A DNA stretch of 64,000 nt, from assembly GCA_966211765.1 (NCBI GenBank), contig CBIHOV010000024.1, forward strand, positions 1 through 64,000. Direction: 5' to 3'. The stretch comes from Paraflavitalea sp966211765. Its GTDB lineage: Bacteria; Bacteroidota; Bacteroidia; Chitinophagales; Chitinophagaceae. Of this stretch, positions 1-9,580 are shown one piece after another. Under the pieces are notes generated by a model. The model was not told where the DNA came from. It did not search any database and saw nothing but the letters and a program-made list of their open reading frames with translations. How positions within the stretch are numbered: the first letter of the stretch is position 1; each line of letters opens with the position of its first letter. The translations under genes and the position numbers were made by a program.

Positions 1-81
1 GCTTTTTCGCCCCCCTCTGCTTCCCAAACATCCACAATACATTTTATGAATACTTATTTGCTTTGGAAAATAGCTAAAATC

Positions 82-807
82 CTAATGGCTATTGTTAGCC
101 GCTACGGGCTGCGCAGTTCCTTTTGTATTCTTTGCCAGATTAGACAAAGCGATCAATCCGGCGCTGGCCAGAATGGCTCCTCCCACAAAAGGGAAACCAG
201 CCCCTACAAGATCAGGCAGGGAGGAAGAAAACAAAAATGGCAGGCTAAACAGCATACCCAAAATACCAAACAGGATAGCGCTGATTGCGCCGAATCTTAC
301 CAGCTTCTTCATATCAAATGGATTGCGTTGTACTGTTGAATGATTCGTAATTCGTTGTTGCAAGGTTGCTGTGTCGCAATGCGCATACTCGTCAATCGTC
401 CATTGACTGACCGGTTGTGTATTCCGCCCTTTCTTAAAATCATTGTGAAAGGTAGACCAGCAATCAGGCAACAGGATAGCGCCAAACGTAAAAATGGCAA
501 AACTGGGAATGGAGTAATTCCCATTGCCTATCATAAAGGCTTGCAGGCGTATTTCATCTATCGGGGTCATCTTAAAGCCAAGGAGCACATGTTTCAGGTC
601 ATGGCTTTCATAACCCGGTACCAGACGAAGGCGGTTATTCTTCAGGCATAAAGCTATGTCATTGCCTAAGGTACCTTCCGGCATAGCACCCAGCTGCCTG
701 GTTTTTTCATCGTATACATCAATATCATGAAACTGCTCTATGGCCCTGACTGATAAATGAAATGACTTTCTGATAATCTTCCTCGCTATTATCTGCAATA
801 CATTCAT
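82..807 (-). CDS. Coq4-like protein with C-terminal membrane segments
   Basis: A 241-residue protein whose N-terminal half carries the Coq4 zinc-ligand signature HDxxH-x11-E (H69, D70, H73, E85). In ubiquinone-making organisms Coq4 acts in the quinone-ring pathway. The C-terminal half has two hydrophobic stretches (about residues 168-192 and 200-222) that classical Coq4 lacks, so it is probably membrane-anchored. Bacteroidota generally make menaquinone, so a ubiquinone role is unlikely and the substrate is unknown. The next gene on the same strand (DUF998-like) lies about 70 bp upstream. Family membership rests on the motif and is moderately sure; function is not. Confidence 0.6.
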   Translation of the reverse strand: MNVLQIIARKIIRKSFHLSVRAIEQFHDIDVYDEKTRQLGAMPEGTLGNDIALCLKNNRLRLVPGYESHDLKHVLLGFKMTPIDEIRLQAFMIGNGNYSIPSFAIFTFGAILLPDCWSTFHNDFKKGRNTQPVSQWTIDEYAHCDTATLQQRITNHSTVQRNPFDMKKLVRFGAISAILFGILGMLFSLPFLFSSSLPDLVGAGFPFVGGAILASAGLIALSNLAKNTKGTAQPVAANNSH

Positions 808-878
808 AAATAACCGTATATCATGTTATCAAATAAAACTAATGAAAATCATTGCAAAACAATAGAGGTACCTGCTAA

Positions 879-1514
879 TTATTTCAGCCTCACTCTTTCT
901 CTGTTATAGATCACCCAGGTAATTATACCCATCCAGATCATGACCAACAGAAAAGTAAACTTTTGCAGGAGTGGCAATGCATATAACCACTGGCCCGTAT
1001 AGTATACATAATTGTTGGCGCCGATCAGCAACAGACAAAATATGCCAAAGCCAAACAGCTTATACCAGCGGTGCTTGTACAAGGCGGCAAAAGTGGTGGC
1101 CAGGGCAATGATGCCGGGAATACTGGCCAGGTTGATGATGAGATCGTGGTATTGGGAGAACAAGAAGGGAGCAATAGCCATGGAAACAATACCCGCATAT
1201 GAGATCAATATTTTAAACCTGCGGCTGCGTTCAAATAGCCTGGGCACTATCCACCAGAATACAGCCAGTGCTATGCACAATACACCCATCGCCCACATGG
1301 CTACAAGCCAGCCCGGATTGTGCTCACCATTTTTAGCAACAGGTCCCAATAAATCGCACCAATAGTTGTGCAATACCTGAAAACCAGGAGCTGTTTTATC
1401 GGTATTGGAACCGCCGGGGTACAGGCAGGCAGCAATGAGGTATAGTAGAATAAAAACACAAGAGCCAATAAGTGGTGTCAGTAGCCAGCCTGATTTGGTA
1501 AAGGTCTTTTTCAA
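879..1514 (-). CDS. DUF998-type integral membrane protein
   Basis: A 211-residue, very hydrophobic protein with about six transmembrane segments spread over its length and a short basic C-terminus. The order of segments and the early extracytoplasmic loop containing PGGSNTD fit the DUF998 family of small membrane proteins, whose function is not known. No catalytic motif was seen. It lies between the Coq4-like gene and the alkylation-repair gene, all on the minus strand, but the gaps of 70-95 bp do not prove an operon. Confidence 0.6.
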   Translation of the reverse strand: MKKTFTKSGWLLTPLIGSCVFILLYLIAACLYPGGSNTDKTAPGFQVLHNYWCDLLGPVAKNGEHNPGWLVAMWAMGVLCIALAVFWWIVPRLFERSRRFKILISYAGIVSMAIAPFLFSQYHDLIINLASIPGIIALATTFAALYKHRWYKLFGFGIFCLLLIGANNYVYYTGQWLYALPLLQKFTFLLVMIWMGIITWVIYNRERVRLK

Positions 1515-1609
1515 TGGTGCTTGATTCGGGGAAGAGGGAGGAAAATTCCTATTCCCTAAATTAGGTTTTTAACCCATAGCCGCTTGCGCATTTACTTTCT
1601 TTTAACAAG

Positions 1610-2710
1610 CTAAGCTGTCACTATGAATTTCTTAACGGCCAGTTCCTGCCCGTTGATCACCACAGCCAAAGAATGCTGGCCGGCATAATGCTTCCGCGTG
1701 GTAAGGTTACGGAATGACTGCGCCCGTTTGAATGAATAGGTTTGTCCCGGCTGGTAAGTGTTTTCCGTGATCTTAAACAGCTTCCTGCTACCCTTGCCAT
1801 TGGATTTCATATAATCGATACCATATTCCACCCGCAACTTGATGGGCTTATTGCCATTGTTGGTAAGCTCAAAGCTGAAATGAAGGGAATCTCCAATACC
1901 GATGCTTTTGTCGGTGATCTTTAGTTTATCCACTACGATCTGATCGGCCACGGCCAATCCAAATAGCTTCATGGCCTGCGGATGAGCTTTGCGCAACAAG
2001 GTGCGACTGCCATGTTTAATGATCCAATCTGTACGAGGTGAGGTGCCCTGCCATCTTTTTACAATACCCAATACAGTATCGGGATTGTCTTTGGCAATAT
2101 CATTGAGGTTATTGGCTACGCTCTTGCGTACGAATTCTGAGGAATCGTCTTTAAGATTTTCGAGTATAGGCAGGATGAGCGTCGGATCTTTTTTCAATGC
2201 CGGCAATGCCATAGCCCAGGGAAGGCGTGGACGGCAACCCTCGCTGGAAAAACGACGAACATGCAGGCTCTCATGTTTTGACCATTGGAGCATCTGCTTC
2301 ATAGCTTTCCCTGGATAACGGATTATAAAGGGGCGTATTGCATACTCACAACTTATAAATTGGGTAATGAATTCCATGGCACTCATAGAAATATCATAAT
2401 GCTCCAATCCAAAGTTCTCTACATATTCGGTAAAGACCATGTATTCCAGTCCACCACTTATCCCCCCCTTACGAAGAGCAGTAATGATGTCCTTTATCTG
2501 AGAGATGTCCTTATCATATTGGCCAGGCAAAAATTCATGAAGCACGAGTGCAATATGCTTCATGCGCTGCTTTAATTCCCTTGCTTCCCACGAATCGTCA
2601 TAGACCTTCTTAAGAAAACCCTTCTTATCGAATCCCTTGAGTGTCTTTGTCAATACGGCTGTAAACTGGTTGAAAAATGCCTCATTATAAATATTCTTGA
2701 ATGGCTCCAC
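1610..2710 (-). CDS. alkC: AlkC-type DNA alkylation repair glycosylase
   Basis: This 366-residue protein is built from HEAT-like helical repeats (about residues 1-255) followed by a beta-rich Ig-like domain (about 256-366). The segment H150-W165, with the hallmark VRR...SEGCRPRLPW, is typical of the AlkC branch of the AlkC/AlkD superfamily, which excises N3-methyladenine-type lesions without flipping the base out. Known AlkC proteins also carry an Ig-like C-terminal domain, which separates them from AlkD and agrees with this architecture. It is probably cytoplasmic, as no signal peptide is seen. The family call is fairly sure; lesion range is inferred. Confidence 0.82.
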   Translation of the reverse strand: MEPFKNIYNEAFFNQFTAVLTKTLKGFDKKGFLKKVYDDSWEARELKQRMKHIALVLHEFLPGQYDKDISQIKDIITALRKGGISGGLEYMVFTEYVENFGLEHYDISMSAMEFITQFISCEYAIRPFIIRYPGKAMKQMLQWSKHESLHVRRFSSEGCRPRLPWAMALPALKKDPTLILPILENLKDDSSEFVRKSVANNLNDIAKDNPDTVLGIVKRWQGTSPRTDWIIKHGSRTLLRKAHPQAMKLFGLAVADQIVVDKLKITDKSIGIGDSLHFSFELTNNGNKPIKLRVEYGIDYMKSNGKGSRKLFKITENTYQPGQTYSFKRAQSFRNLTTRKHYAGQHSLAVVINGQELAVKKFIVTA

Positions 2711-2809
2711 TATTGCGTGATTTAGGACGCAATATAAGAACAGTTACGCAGAGCAAACGCACCTGCGTAACCTGACTATAATATGATTTCAATGAAAAGA
2801 TTCAGAGAC

Positions 2810-3688
2810 TTAGAAGTTTAGTTTTGAATTGTTATTGGCACAATCATAGGTAAAGTGAGTGGTACCATAGGTAGTATCTACACGGCCAGGCTGAAAGGGA
2901 TTGCGTGTCAATAACATGAGTTCATACTTTATCGGATATACATCATCATACTGATAAGTATAAATGTATTCATGCAAGCGCTCCTGGGCGCCCCTGAAAT
3001 TGGCAGTTACATCCTGGTATACCCAGTTGTTTTCAGGAATGGGCTCAAATTCATGGTTACTGTTCTCTACCACCTCAAAATAAAAGGGAACAAGTGTTGT
3101 ATTGGGCCAGGTACTCATTGGATTTACCTTGTTGTCATATTGGTACTCATGTTTCATATATATTTCCAATGGCTCACCCGGACGAATGAATTGCATATTG
3201 AGCTTCCGTACAAAGTTTTTAGAGTTCCCCACATATTCCCAACGCAACACACCGAAACCGGGTTGGCCCTGACGCTCAATGATCCTTCCCTGGGTATCAT
3301 ACAGGAAGGTGTATTTGGGGTGAAAGAGATTGTCTGCGCCCAGCAGGTCAACCCTTACCACACGCCCGTTTTGATAAATGAGTTTGTGGACCTGGTTACC
3401 ATTAGTTCTGGTGCCCACGGGGTTTCCCTGGTTATTGTAATTGACCTTAACATTGACAGGCGTTCCCCCGCCAACGGTGGGTATAACGGTGAGGGAATCG
3501 AGCCATCGCTTGTTGTTGTAGGCATAGTTCGTAATTCGTCCGGTTGAAGAAAAAGGACTGGGATTATAGATGTCCTCAATGGTTTTGATCTGGCAATACT
3601 TTTTACTGGGAATGTCTGGCTTGTGACAGGAAACAATAAGGCTGCCGAAGCCTGCAGCCATCAGCAATACAAATGACAGTTTTTTCAT
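2810..3688 (-). CDS. Lipoprotein with YD/RHS-like beta repeats
   Basis: The N-terminus is an SPII signal peptide with lipobox LIVSC (Cys21). The 292-residue protein then shows repeated Y-x-Y/N-x-x-G units such as LIYQNGRVV and FLYDTQGRI, typical of YD-repeat-like beta proteins that are common as Bacteroidota lipoproteins of unknown role. A conserved C-terminal stretch carries TTHFTYDC. It stands alone, with about 230 bp of non-coding DNA before the next minus-strand gene at 3919. No enzymatic motif is visible; probably a surface or periplasmic lipoprotein. Confidence 0.6.
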   Translation of the reverse strand: MKKLSFVLLMAAGFGSLIVSCHKPDIPSKKYCQIKTIEDIYNPSPFSSTGRITNYAYNNKRWLDSLTVIPTVGGGTPVNVKVNYNNQGNPVGTRTNGNQVHKLIYQNGRVVRVDLLGADNLFHPKYTFLYDTQGRIIERQGQPGFGVLRWEYVGNSKNFVRKLNMQFIRPGEPLEIYMKHEYQYDNKVNPMSTWPNTTLVPFYFEVVENSNHEFEPIPENNWVYQDVTANFRGAQERLHEYIYTYQYDDVYPIKYELMLLTRNPFQPGRVDTTYGTTHFTYDCANNNSKLNF

Positions 3689-3918
3689 AACAAAGGTTAA
3701 TGATAAAAAATAAAAGTCAGGACAGGTACAGAAAGATCATAAGAAGATTGGTTGGCTAATGAATAGCCAAAGGGAATATGCCGGATTATTGGAAAGGATA
3801 GTCAATTACCGAAGGGAACGGCTGGAAAAACAATGGAGGAGAGTTACAAACAAACAGACAGTCATTTAAAGATAAGTAATATTCCCGATTGCCAGCTAAT
3901 CATTATGAATGCTCCTGC

Positions 3919-4146
3919 TCAGCCCAGGGATTTAATACCTGTAGTAAATGCCGTAGCCGGATTCTTCACCAACAATTGATCCATATCAGTTTCTGTAAAG
4001 CCTTTTTGCTTTGACAGCGTCATCAGCTTGCCAGCATTTTGCCCGACGGGAGACTTATATCCTTGGGCATTAGCGGCAACCAGACCGGCGCCGAAACTAG
4101 TAAGCAGGAATTGTCTGCGCGATAATGGCATAGCGTTTTTTTTCAT
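3919..4146 (-). pseudogene. Tat-signal remnant of an amidohydrolase-fold enzyme
   Basis: A 75-codon ORF, translated without stops, joins two ends of a much larger protein. Residues 1-28 are a twin-arginine signal (SRRQFLLTSFGAGLV). The last 30 residues, with GFTETDMDQLLVKNPATAF, look like the C-terminal helix of phosphotriesterase/amidohydrolase-type TIM-barrel enzymes, whose chains usually end in a (L/V)NPA motif. The roughly 250 catalytic residues expected between them are absent. It starts 4 bp after the GH106 stop, so it is the last cistron of the PUL. The simplest reading is an internal in-frame deletion. A genuine small exported protein is the alternative. Confidence 0.55.
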
Positions 4147-4150
4147 GCTA

Positions 4151-7100
4151 TCAATATTTTACCGACCACAAAGTTACAGGCCCCATCAATCCGGAAGGTT
4201 GAAGGGGACTATCAGGTTTGTAGGGATTTACATTGGTCCATGTTTTACGGGATGCTGCAGGCAATTTGCTATCGCCGATCAGACGGTTCACCCAGGTGTT
4301 CACCACTTCTATCTCCAGCTTATTTTCACCTGTCTTCAGCGCTTCGGTAATATCCAATTGCCAGGGCGCTGTCCATACGGTGCCCATATTCTTTCCATTC
4401 ACTTTTACCGTGGCCATTACTTTTACCACACCCAGGTTGAGCAGGAAACGCTCACCCTTCGGCAGGCTATAGATGGAAAAACTTGTTTTGTAAATGGCGG
4501 GGCCGGAATAGTTCCGGATGTTTTCATTGGCGTGTTTACTCCAATCTTCCAGCTTATTCAATACAATGGGTTTGGCTGGTCCCCGCCTAGCAGTATCAAA
4601 TTGTACCGTCCACTGTCTACCTGGCATTTGCAAGGGCCTAAGTTTGGGGAAATTCACACCGGGTATTTTGCCTATGGCAGGTCTCCTGAACACAATGAAG
4701 GCACTCTGCAGGGCATCGAGCTTTAATGGTATCAGGGTATGTTGCTGGTCGGTCCTGTATTCTGGCAAGGTACGCAGGGTGCCTGATACAGCATCCCATA
4801 GCTCCGGTTGTTTACCAATGGTACGAAAGGCAGGTTCAAAATCAACCGGCTGGTCCGATTGGTTGGTAATAAAATAAATATCCGTGGTGGCAGTAGCACG
4901 ATGGGTATACAATACCTGGGTAGCCGAATGGCTCACAAAATCAGGCGGTGTTTCCAACAAGTTCATGGCCTCTTTCATGTTCATGCCATTCAATACCATT
5001 CCCTTGCCAAAGGACGCCTGCTTTACCTGTTTACCATCCACCTCTTTCCACAATTCGCCGGCGGTACGTTGTACCTGCATATCTGCCGCCGGGTAATTTT
5101 GCAGGCCTGGTGAACGCTTGGGTGGCGCGCCCAGTATTACACCACCCGCCATGACCAGCTCCCTAATTTTCAGCAATACACCCGGACGCATCGTCTCTGA
5201 TGGCGGCAGTACCAGCAAACGATAGGATAACCCATCAGGCAATACCAAACGCCCGTCTTTTACCGTCAGCCTGCTGATGGCTTCAGCATTGATATAATCA
5301 AACTGGTAGCCTGCAGGCAATTCAGGATCGCGGACACCCGTCATTTTGGGAGCATCCTCGCCAATAAAATAAGCTACATCATTAACGGGTCTACCCTGTT
5401 GCAATAAGAAATTACAGCGACGTATATAATCAACAAAGGCTTTGCTTTGATAAAACCAGGTATTGTGACGATTGAACTCTGTTCCAAAACCAGCATTGAT
5501 GCCAGGCATTGTTTTATCATCCGGTTGTGAGATGAATACATGCAACAGCGTGTTATTCACGCCTTCTGTAAAAGACCAGTCGCCGCGTTTTTTCAACAAG
5601 GCAGGATAACGCACATAAGCCTGCCCGCCTGCAGTAAAGGATTCGGCACTTACTTTTGTTTTGCCATAAATATGCGCTGAAGAAGAGGCTGCCCTGTTTT
5701 CAATACTGCCCAGGTTGCCTTCATTCCAGAATTCACCCGACACTTCATCAGCCTGTCCCCCATATTGTAAAAACTCGCCGGGAAAACCCCAGTGACCATA
5801 ATTCTCCAACCATAATTTCATGCCGTGCTGGTGGCTTACATCGCGAAGGCCTCCTACATACTGATAGGATACCCGGTCGGCAATAAAACGACGCAGGTCC
5901 CACAGGAAACGGTTGGAGAGTTCGGCGCTTGCGACTACCCTGCCAGACAAAGTGGGAAGCCATTTTAAGGGGTCATATCCAAAGGCCGTTTTAAAATCAG
6001 CCGCCATATCATCTGTCCAGTTCTGTGAACCGGTTTCATAGCTATCAGCCACCAGCCATTTCAGCGCACCGCGATACGCAGGTGGAATGCGTTGTTCTAT
6101 CTTTCCTGCAAATGACTCAAAGTGATACGGTATAGCAGCTTTGTTCATCTTGTCTAATTCCAGGCCTCTCCCTTCTGCTGAAGCAGGACTATTGGTTACA
6201 CCCGTAGGCATCATGCCATAGCGTACAATGATCCAATCGCCTTTGGGCACATTCCAGTGCAATGTTCCATTGGGAGAAAGCTGTCGGGTAAGGTCCATCA
6301 CTTTAGCAATATCTACTACCATGTTGTTGTTCTCAGGTTCCGGCTGCCGTGACCATTGGTATTCATTCCACAGGGGCAATGGGGTCTGAAACATTTTAGC
6401 CAGTTGCTTTTCCATATAGTGTTCTACTACAGGCGCTCCTGAAAGTTTAATCTCAGCCAGTCCGGCTTTACCTTTTATGTCTGTAAATACCAGCCGGAAT
6501 ATTTTTGCCGTAGTGGCTGGCAAAGCAATGGATACGGGTGCAAAAGGAATGAATCCTACATTAAGTTGCGGGTTGGACCGGTTCAGTTCAAACTGCTCAA
6601 CCGTGGTAAAATTATTCCCCTCTCCGGTTTGTAAAGCAACAGCAGCCCGAAAAGGAATAGCAGCCGGATACAATACGATGCTCCTGGCTGTAAAAGGTTT
6701 GGTAACTGTAAGGTCAATATTGATAGCTGCTGTGTGGTCGGGAAATAATACTTCAGTGGTGATATTTCTGTCAGCCAGTTTGTGGATATCAACAAGCGGA
6801 ATGGTAGCTGTCAAGGCAGGTTGAAACCCTGCGATCTCCTCCTCATCGTGTACAGGTGCGGGAAACGCCATGATGGCTACGGGTTGGAAATTTTCTTTAT
6901 CAACCGGCAACTGCATGGATAATTTCTTTGGCCCTTTTACCCGCCATTCAATACTGGTTAGGTAACGCATGCTTTGAGCGGGTTTGATCCAGGGGCCCCC
7001 AGACTGGCTCCAACCCGGACTATTAAAAAGCCCGATCTCTATACCTTTTTCTGCAGCTGTGCGTACGGCTGCTTCTGTAGCCAGCCACCATTGTTCTGAA

Positions 7101-7390
7101 AACAGGGGAGCCTGACCATAAGGCACTTCTTCTGCGGGATAACCTATATTTCCAATGAAAGTCCTCCCTATCCCAATTTTGTGCATGGCTTCAATGTCTT
7201 TGACCACCCCTTCGGGCGATACATTGTCACTCATCCAATACCAGTATATACTGGGTTTCACGGAATCCGGTGGGTTGCGGAATCCTTTTTCCAGGGGGTT
7301 GACGACAGGCATTGCCTTTTGCGCGTTCAACATTGCGGGGTAGCATAACAACAGCAGGAAGCTGAGGGCATACGGTTTAAAGTGTAACAT
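4151..7390 (-). CDS. GH106 family alpha-L-rhamnosidase
   Basis: A large (1079-residue) secreted glycoside hydrolase. A signal peptide ends near NAQ (residue 24). The opening FRNPPDSVKPSIYWYWM...EGVVKDIEAMHKIGIG is characteristic of GH106 enzymes, which remove terminal alpha-L-rhamnose from pectic and other plant glycans by a Ca-dependent inverting mechanism. A (beta/alpha)8-type catalytic region covers the first two thirds. A galactose-binding-like beta-sandwich lies near the C-terminus (about residues 940-1050, VNGKNMGTVWTAPWQLDIT). It lies 28 bp after the LacI gene and 4 bp before the Tat remnant, inside the PUL. The family call is confident; substrate is inferred. Confidence 0.82.
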   Translation of the reverse strand: MLHFKPYALSFLLLLCYPAMLNAQKAMPVVNPLEKGFRNPPDSVKPSIYWYWMSDNVSPEGVVKDIEAMHKIGIGRTFIGNIGYPAEEVPYGQAPLFSEQWWLATEAAVRTAAEKGIEIGLFNSPGWSQSGGPWIKPAQSMRYLTSIEWRVKGPKKLSMQLPVDKENFQPVAIMAFPAPVHDEEEIAGFQPALTATIPLVDIHKLADRNITTEVLFPDHTAAINIDLTVTKPFTARSIVLYPAAIPFRAAVALQTGEGNNFTTVEQFELNRSNPQLNVGFIPFAPVSIALPATTAKIFRLVFTDIKGKAGLAEIKLSGAPVVEHYMEKQLAKMFQTPLPLWNEYQWSRQPEPENNNMVVDIAKVMDLTRQLSPNGTLHWNVPKGDWIIVRYGMMPTGVTNSPASAEGRGLELDKMNKAAIPYHFESFAGKIEQRIPPAYRGALKWLVADSYETGSQNWTDDMAADFKTAFGYDPLKWLPTLSGRVVASAELSNRFLWDLRRFIADRVSYQYVGGLRDVSHQHGMKLWLENYGHWGFPGEFLQYGGQADEVSGEFWNEGNLGSIENRAASSSAHIYGKTKVSAESFTAGGQAYVRYPALLKKRGDWSFTEGVNNTLLHVFISQPDDKTMPGINAGFGTEFNRHNTWFYQSKAFVDYIRRCNFLLQQGRPVNDVAYFIGEDAPKMTGVRDPELPAGYQFDYINAEAISRLTVKDGRLVLPDGLSYRLLVLPPSETMRPGVLLKIRELVMAGGVILGAPPKRSPGLQNYPAADMQVQRTAGELWKEVDGKQVKQASFGKGMVLNGMNMKEAMNLLETPPDFVSHSATQVLYTHRATATTDIYFITNQSDQPVDFEPAFRTIGKQPELWDAVSGTLRTLPEYRTDQQHTLIPLKLDALQSAFIVFRRPAIGKIPGVNFPKLRPLQMPGRQWTVQFDTARRGPAKPIVLNKLEDWSKHANENIRNYSGPAIYKTSFSIYSLPKGERFLLNLGVVKVMATVKVNGKNMGTVWTAPWQLDITEALKTGENKLEIEVVNTWVNRLIGDSKLPAASRKTWTNVNPYKPDSPLQPSGLMGPVTLWSVKY

Positions 7391-7418
7391 GACCCGGGAA
7401 AGATACGAAAATGCAGGG

Positions 7419-8450
7419 TTACAAACTGCGCACCGCGCTGGATTGGCGGCAAATGATCTCCGGTTCCAGGATGAGTTTACGGGGCGGGGTTTTGAGGGAT
7501 ATTCTTTTATTCAATACTTCGAAGAACAGTCCGGCTGCTTCTTCACCCATGCGTACAGTATGTTGGTTTACGGTAGACAAGGAAGGCGTTAGGTATTCAC
7601 TAAATAGTTCATTGGCAAAGCCAATGATGGCAATATCACCAGGAATACTGAAACCTGCTTCCTTGATGGCTTGCATGGCGCCAAGGGCGGTAAAATCTTC
7701 TACTGCAAATACGGCATCCGGTTGCCTGGGCAGGAGCCTTCTCATGCATTCCCTGCCCGACTCTATGCTTACTTTTCCATATACTATGAGATCATCATCC
7801 ACTGCAATATTGTGCACATTTAAAGCATCGATATATCCCCGCAGGCGCTGGTTGAAATTGGTCACATGCTGCTGTCCGCCGATATGAGCTATGCGCCGGC
7901 AGCCCTGTTCAATAAGATGCCGGGTGGCATTAAAAGCGCCCTGGTAATCATTGACCACCACCGCAGGAACCTGCAGGGAATCATTGGCCCTGTCAAACAA
8001 AACGAGCGGTACCCCTTTCGCTTTCAGGTCGGCATAATGCCCCAGGTTGATGGTTTCCTTGGAAATAGAAGCCAGTACGCCATCCACCCGCGAACGGAGA
8101 AATGTTTGCACCGCTTTTTTCTCCAGTTCAAATAATTCATTGGACTGATAGATCAGTACATTGTAGTCATTTTTGCTGGCTACCTTTTCAATGCCATGGA
8201 TCACAGAACCAAAGAAATTGATCTCTGCACTGGGAATGATCACCCCAATGATCTTTGATTTGCCCAGCCTTAGGGAAGAAGCGATCTTATTAGGCTGGTA
8301 ATTCATCCTTTTAGCAGCCAGCTTCACCGCTTCGCGGGTAGCATCGCTGATTGCCGGATGATCATTCAACGCCCTTGATACCGTAGCTGCTGCTACTTTC
8401 AACTCGCGTGCAATATCAAGGATCGTGGTTCTGATCACAGGTTCACTCAT
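7419..8450 (-). CDS. LacI-family transcriptional regulator
   Basis: A 343-residue repressor-type protein. Residues 8-60 form the LacI helix-turn-helix and hinge (TILDIARELKVAAATVSRAL, then YQPNKIASSLR). Residues 65-335 form a periplasmic-binding-protein fold for a sugar effector. Its start codon overlaps the stop of the GH5-like gene (ATGA at 8447-8450), so the two are translationally coupled, and GH106 follows 28 bp on. A matching LacI-type palindrome lies at 23809-23822 before susC, suggesting it controls its own operon. Sensing of a released sugar is inferred. Confidence 0.92.
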   Translation of the reverse strand: MSEPVIRTTILDIARELKVAAATVSRALNDHPAISDATREAVKLAAKRMNYQPNKIASSLRLGKSKIIGVIIPSAEINFFGSVIHGIEKVASKNDYNVLIYQSNELFELEKKAVQTFLRSRVDGVLASISKETINLGHYADLKAKGVPLVLFDRANDSLQVPAVVVNDYQGAFNATRHLIEQGCRRIAHIGGQQHVTNFNQRLRGYIDALNVHNIAVDDDLIVYGKVSIESGRECMRRLLPRQPDAVFAVEDFTALGAMQAIKEAGFSIPGDIAIIGFANELFSEYLTPSLSTVNQHTVRMGEEAAGLFFEVLNKRISLKTPPRKLILEPEIICRQSSAVRSL

Positions 8451-9553
8451 GGTTGGTTCAGCTTTCTGATAAGGTCCGTTTCATCTTTCCTGTACGGGGT
8501 GCCATCCTGCCGGAAAATATCATGAAACCATTCAATGGGTTCACTGCCATCAGCCAACGGTGTATCCCAGGCATAGATGGTATTGGTTTTACCGGCTACA
8601 AATCCCCAGTTGATTGCCCCTACGTTCTCTCTTTTTAGCAAGGGTAATATGTTGGCAAACCGGCTATTGCGGGTACGGGCCATATACTCCGTACAGATCA
8701 GGGGACGGCCGCCTACTTTCAGCAGGTCGATCACACGCTGATGCCAGTTGGCTTCTTCATAATCATGATAGGTGATGATATCCGAATGGGTATACTGAAA
8801 TTCATTGAGCTTTTCAAAGCTCCAGTCCCATAGTCCGGCACTGATGGGTTGATCTGGATTGACTGCCCTGGCCCATTCAAAAGTTTTCTTTAGGAGCGGT
8901 AACGATGAATCCCTTTTACCGGAATTACCAGGCTCATTGTACAGGTCCCACAAAAGAATGCGCTTGTCATGGGCAAAATGAGTGAGTACATCTTTTACAT
9001 ATTTCTCCAGCGCGGGAAAATTGCTGCTATCTGCAGCAGCAGGTTGACCAGGATCCTGTACCCAGCCTGAATTATGAATGCCCGTCTTTGGAGCGGGCTG
9101 CAATCCTGATTTGGGTATTTTGTTCCAGCAATCATCGAAGAAAACAAACATGGGCTCTATATGGTGTTTAGCTGCAATAGACAGAAACTGATCCATCCGC
9201 TTTTTGAATCCTTCGGGATCTTGTTTCCAGGCCAGGGAATGCAGGAATACCCGCATGGTATTAAAACCAATGTTGGCCGCCCAGCCAAGTTCTTTGTCTA
9301 TAATAGCCGGATCGAATGTTTCTGCCTGCCACATTTCCAGTTGGTTGATGGCATTGGCAGGAATATAATTAGCCCCTGTTAACCATTTATGTTGCTGGTA
9401 CCAGGCATTTGCTTTTTCAACCGGCCATACCTTACCAACTGTGGTCGTTGCTGCTATTGTACTGGTTGTTGTTGCTTTTTTTGTGGACTGTGCCTGTACG
9501 GCAATGGTTGCCGCGAGGCAAAATAATAAGACTAATAGCTGTCCTTTTCTCAT
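8447..9553 (-). CDS. GH5-like secreted (beta/alpha)8 glycoside hydrolase
   Basis: A signal peptide ends near VQAQ (residue 22) and a Thr-rich linker follows. The catalytic TIM barrel fits clan GH-A: E207 in LYNEPG is the likely acid/base and E289 in CTEYMAR the likely nucleophile, with R101 in TMRVFLHS as the conserved arginine. Length is 368 residues, usual for a single-domain GH5 or related cellulase-superfamily enzyme. It lies 27 bp downstream of the secreted unknown and overlaps lacI by 4 bp. Substrate cannot be read from the sequence; mannan, glucan or galactan side chains are possible. Confidence 0.75.
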   Translation of the reverse strand: MRKGQLLVLLFCLAATIAVQAQSTKKATTTSTIAATTTVGKVWPVEKANAWYQQHKWLTGANYIPANAINQLEMWQAETFDPAIIDKELGWAANIGFNTMRVFLHSLAWKQDPEGFKKRMDQFLSIAAKHHIEPMFVFFDDCWNKIPKSGLQPAPKTGIHNSGWVQDPGQPAAADSSNFPALEKYVKDVLTHFAHDKRILLWDLYNEPGNSGKRDSSLPLLKKTFEWARAVNPDQPISAGLWDWSFEKLNEFQYTHSDIITYHDYEEANWHQRVIDLLKVGGRPLICTEYMARTRNSRFANILPLLKRENVGAINWGFVAGKTNTIYAWDTPLADGSEPIEWFHDIFRQDGTPYRKDETDLIRKLNQP

Positions 9554-9580
9554 GAATGATTTTATTAAAAAGATACCTTA

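Noticed and set aside
46..651. Plus-strand ORFs over the Coq4-like gene
   Set aside because: They are shadows of the minus-strand gene, without start context or domain motifs.
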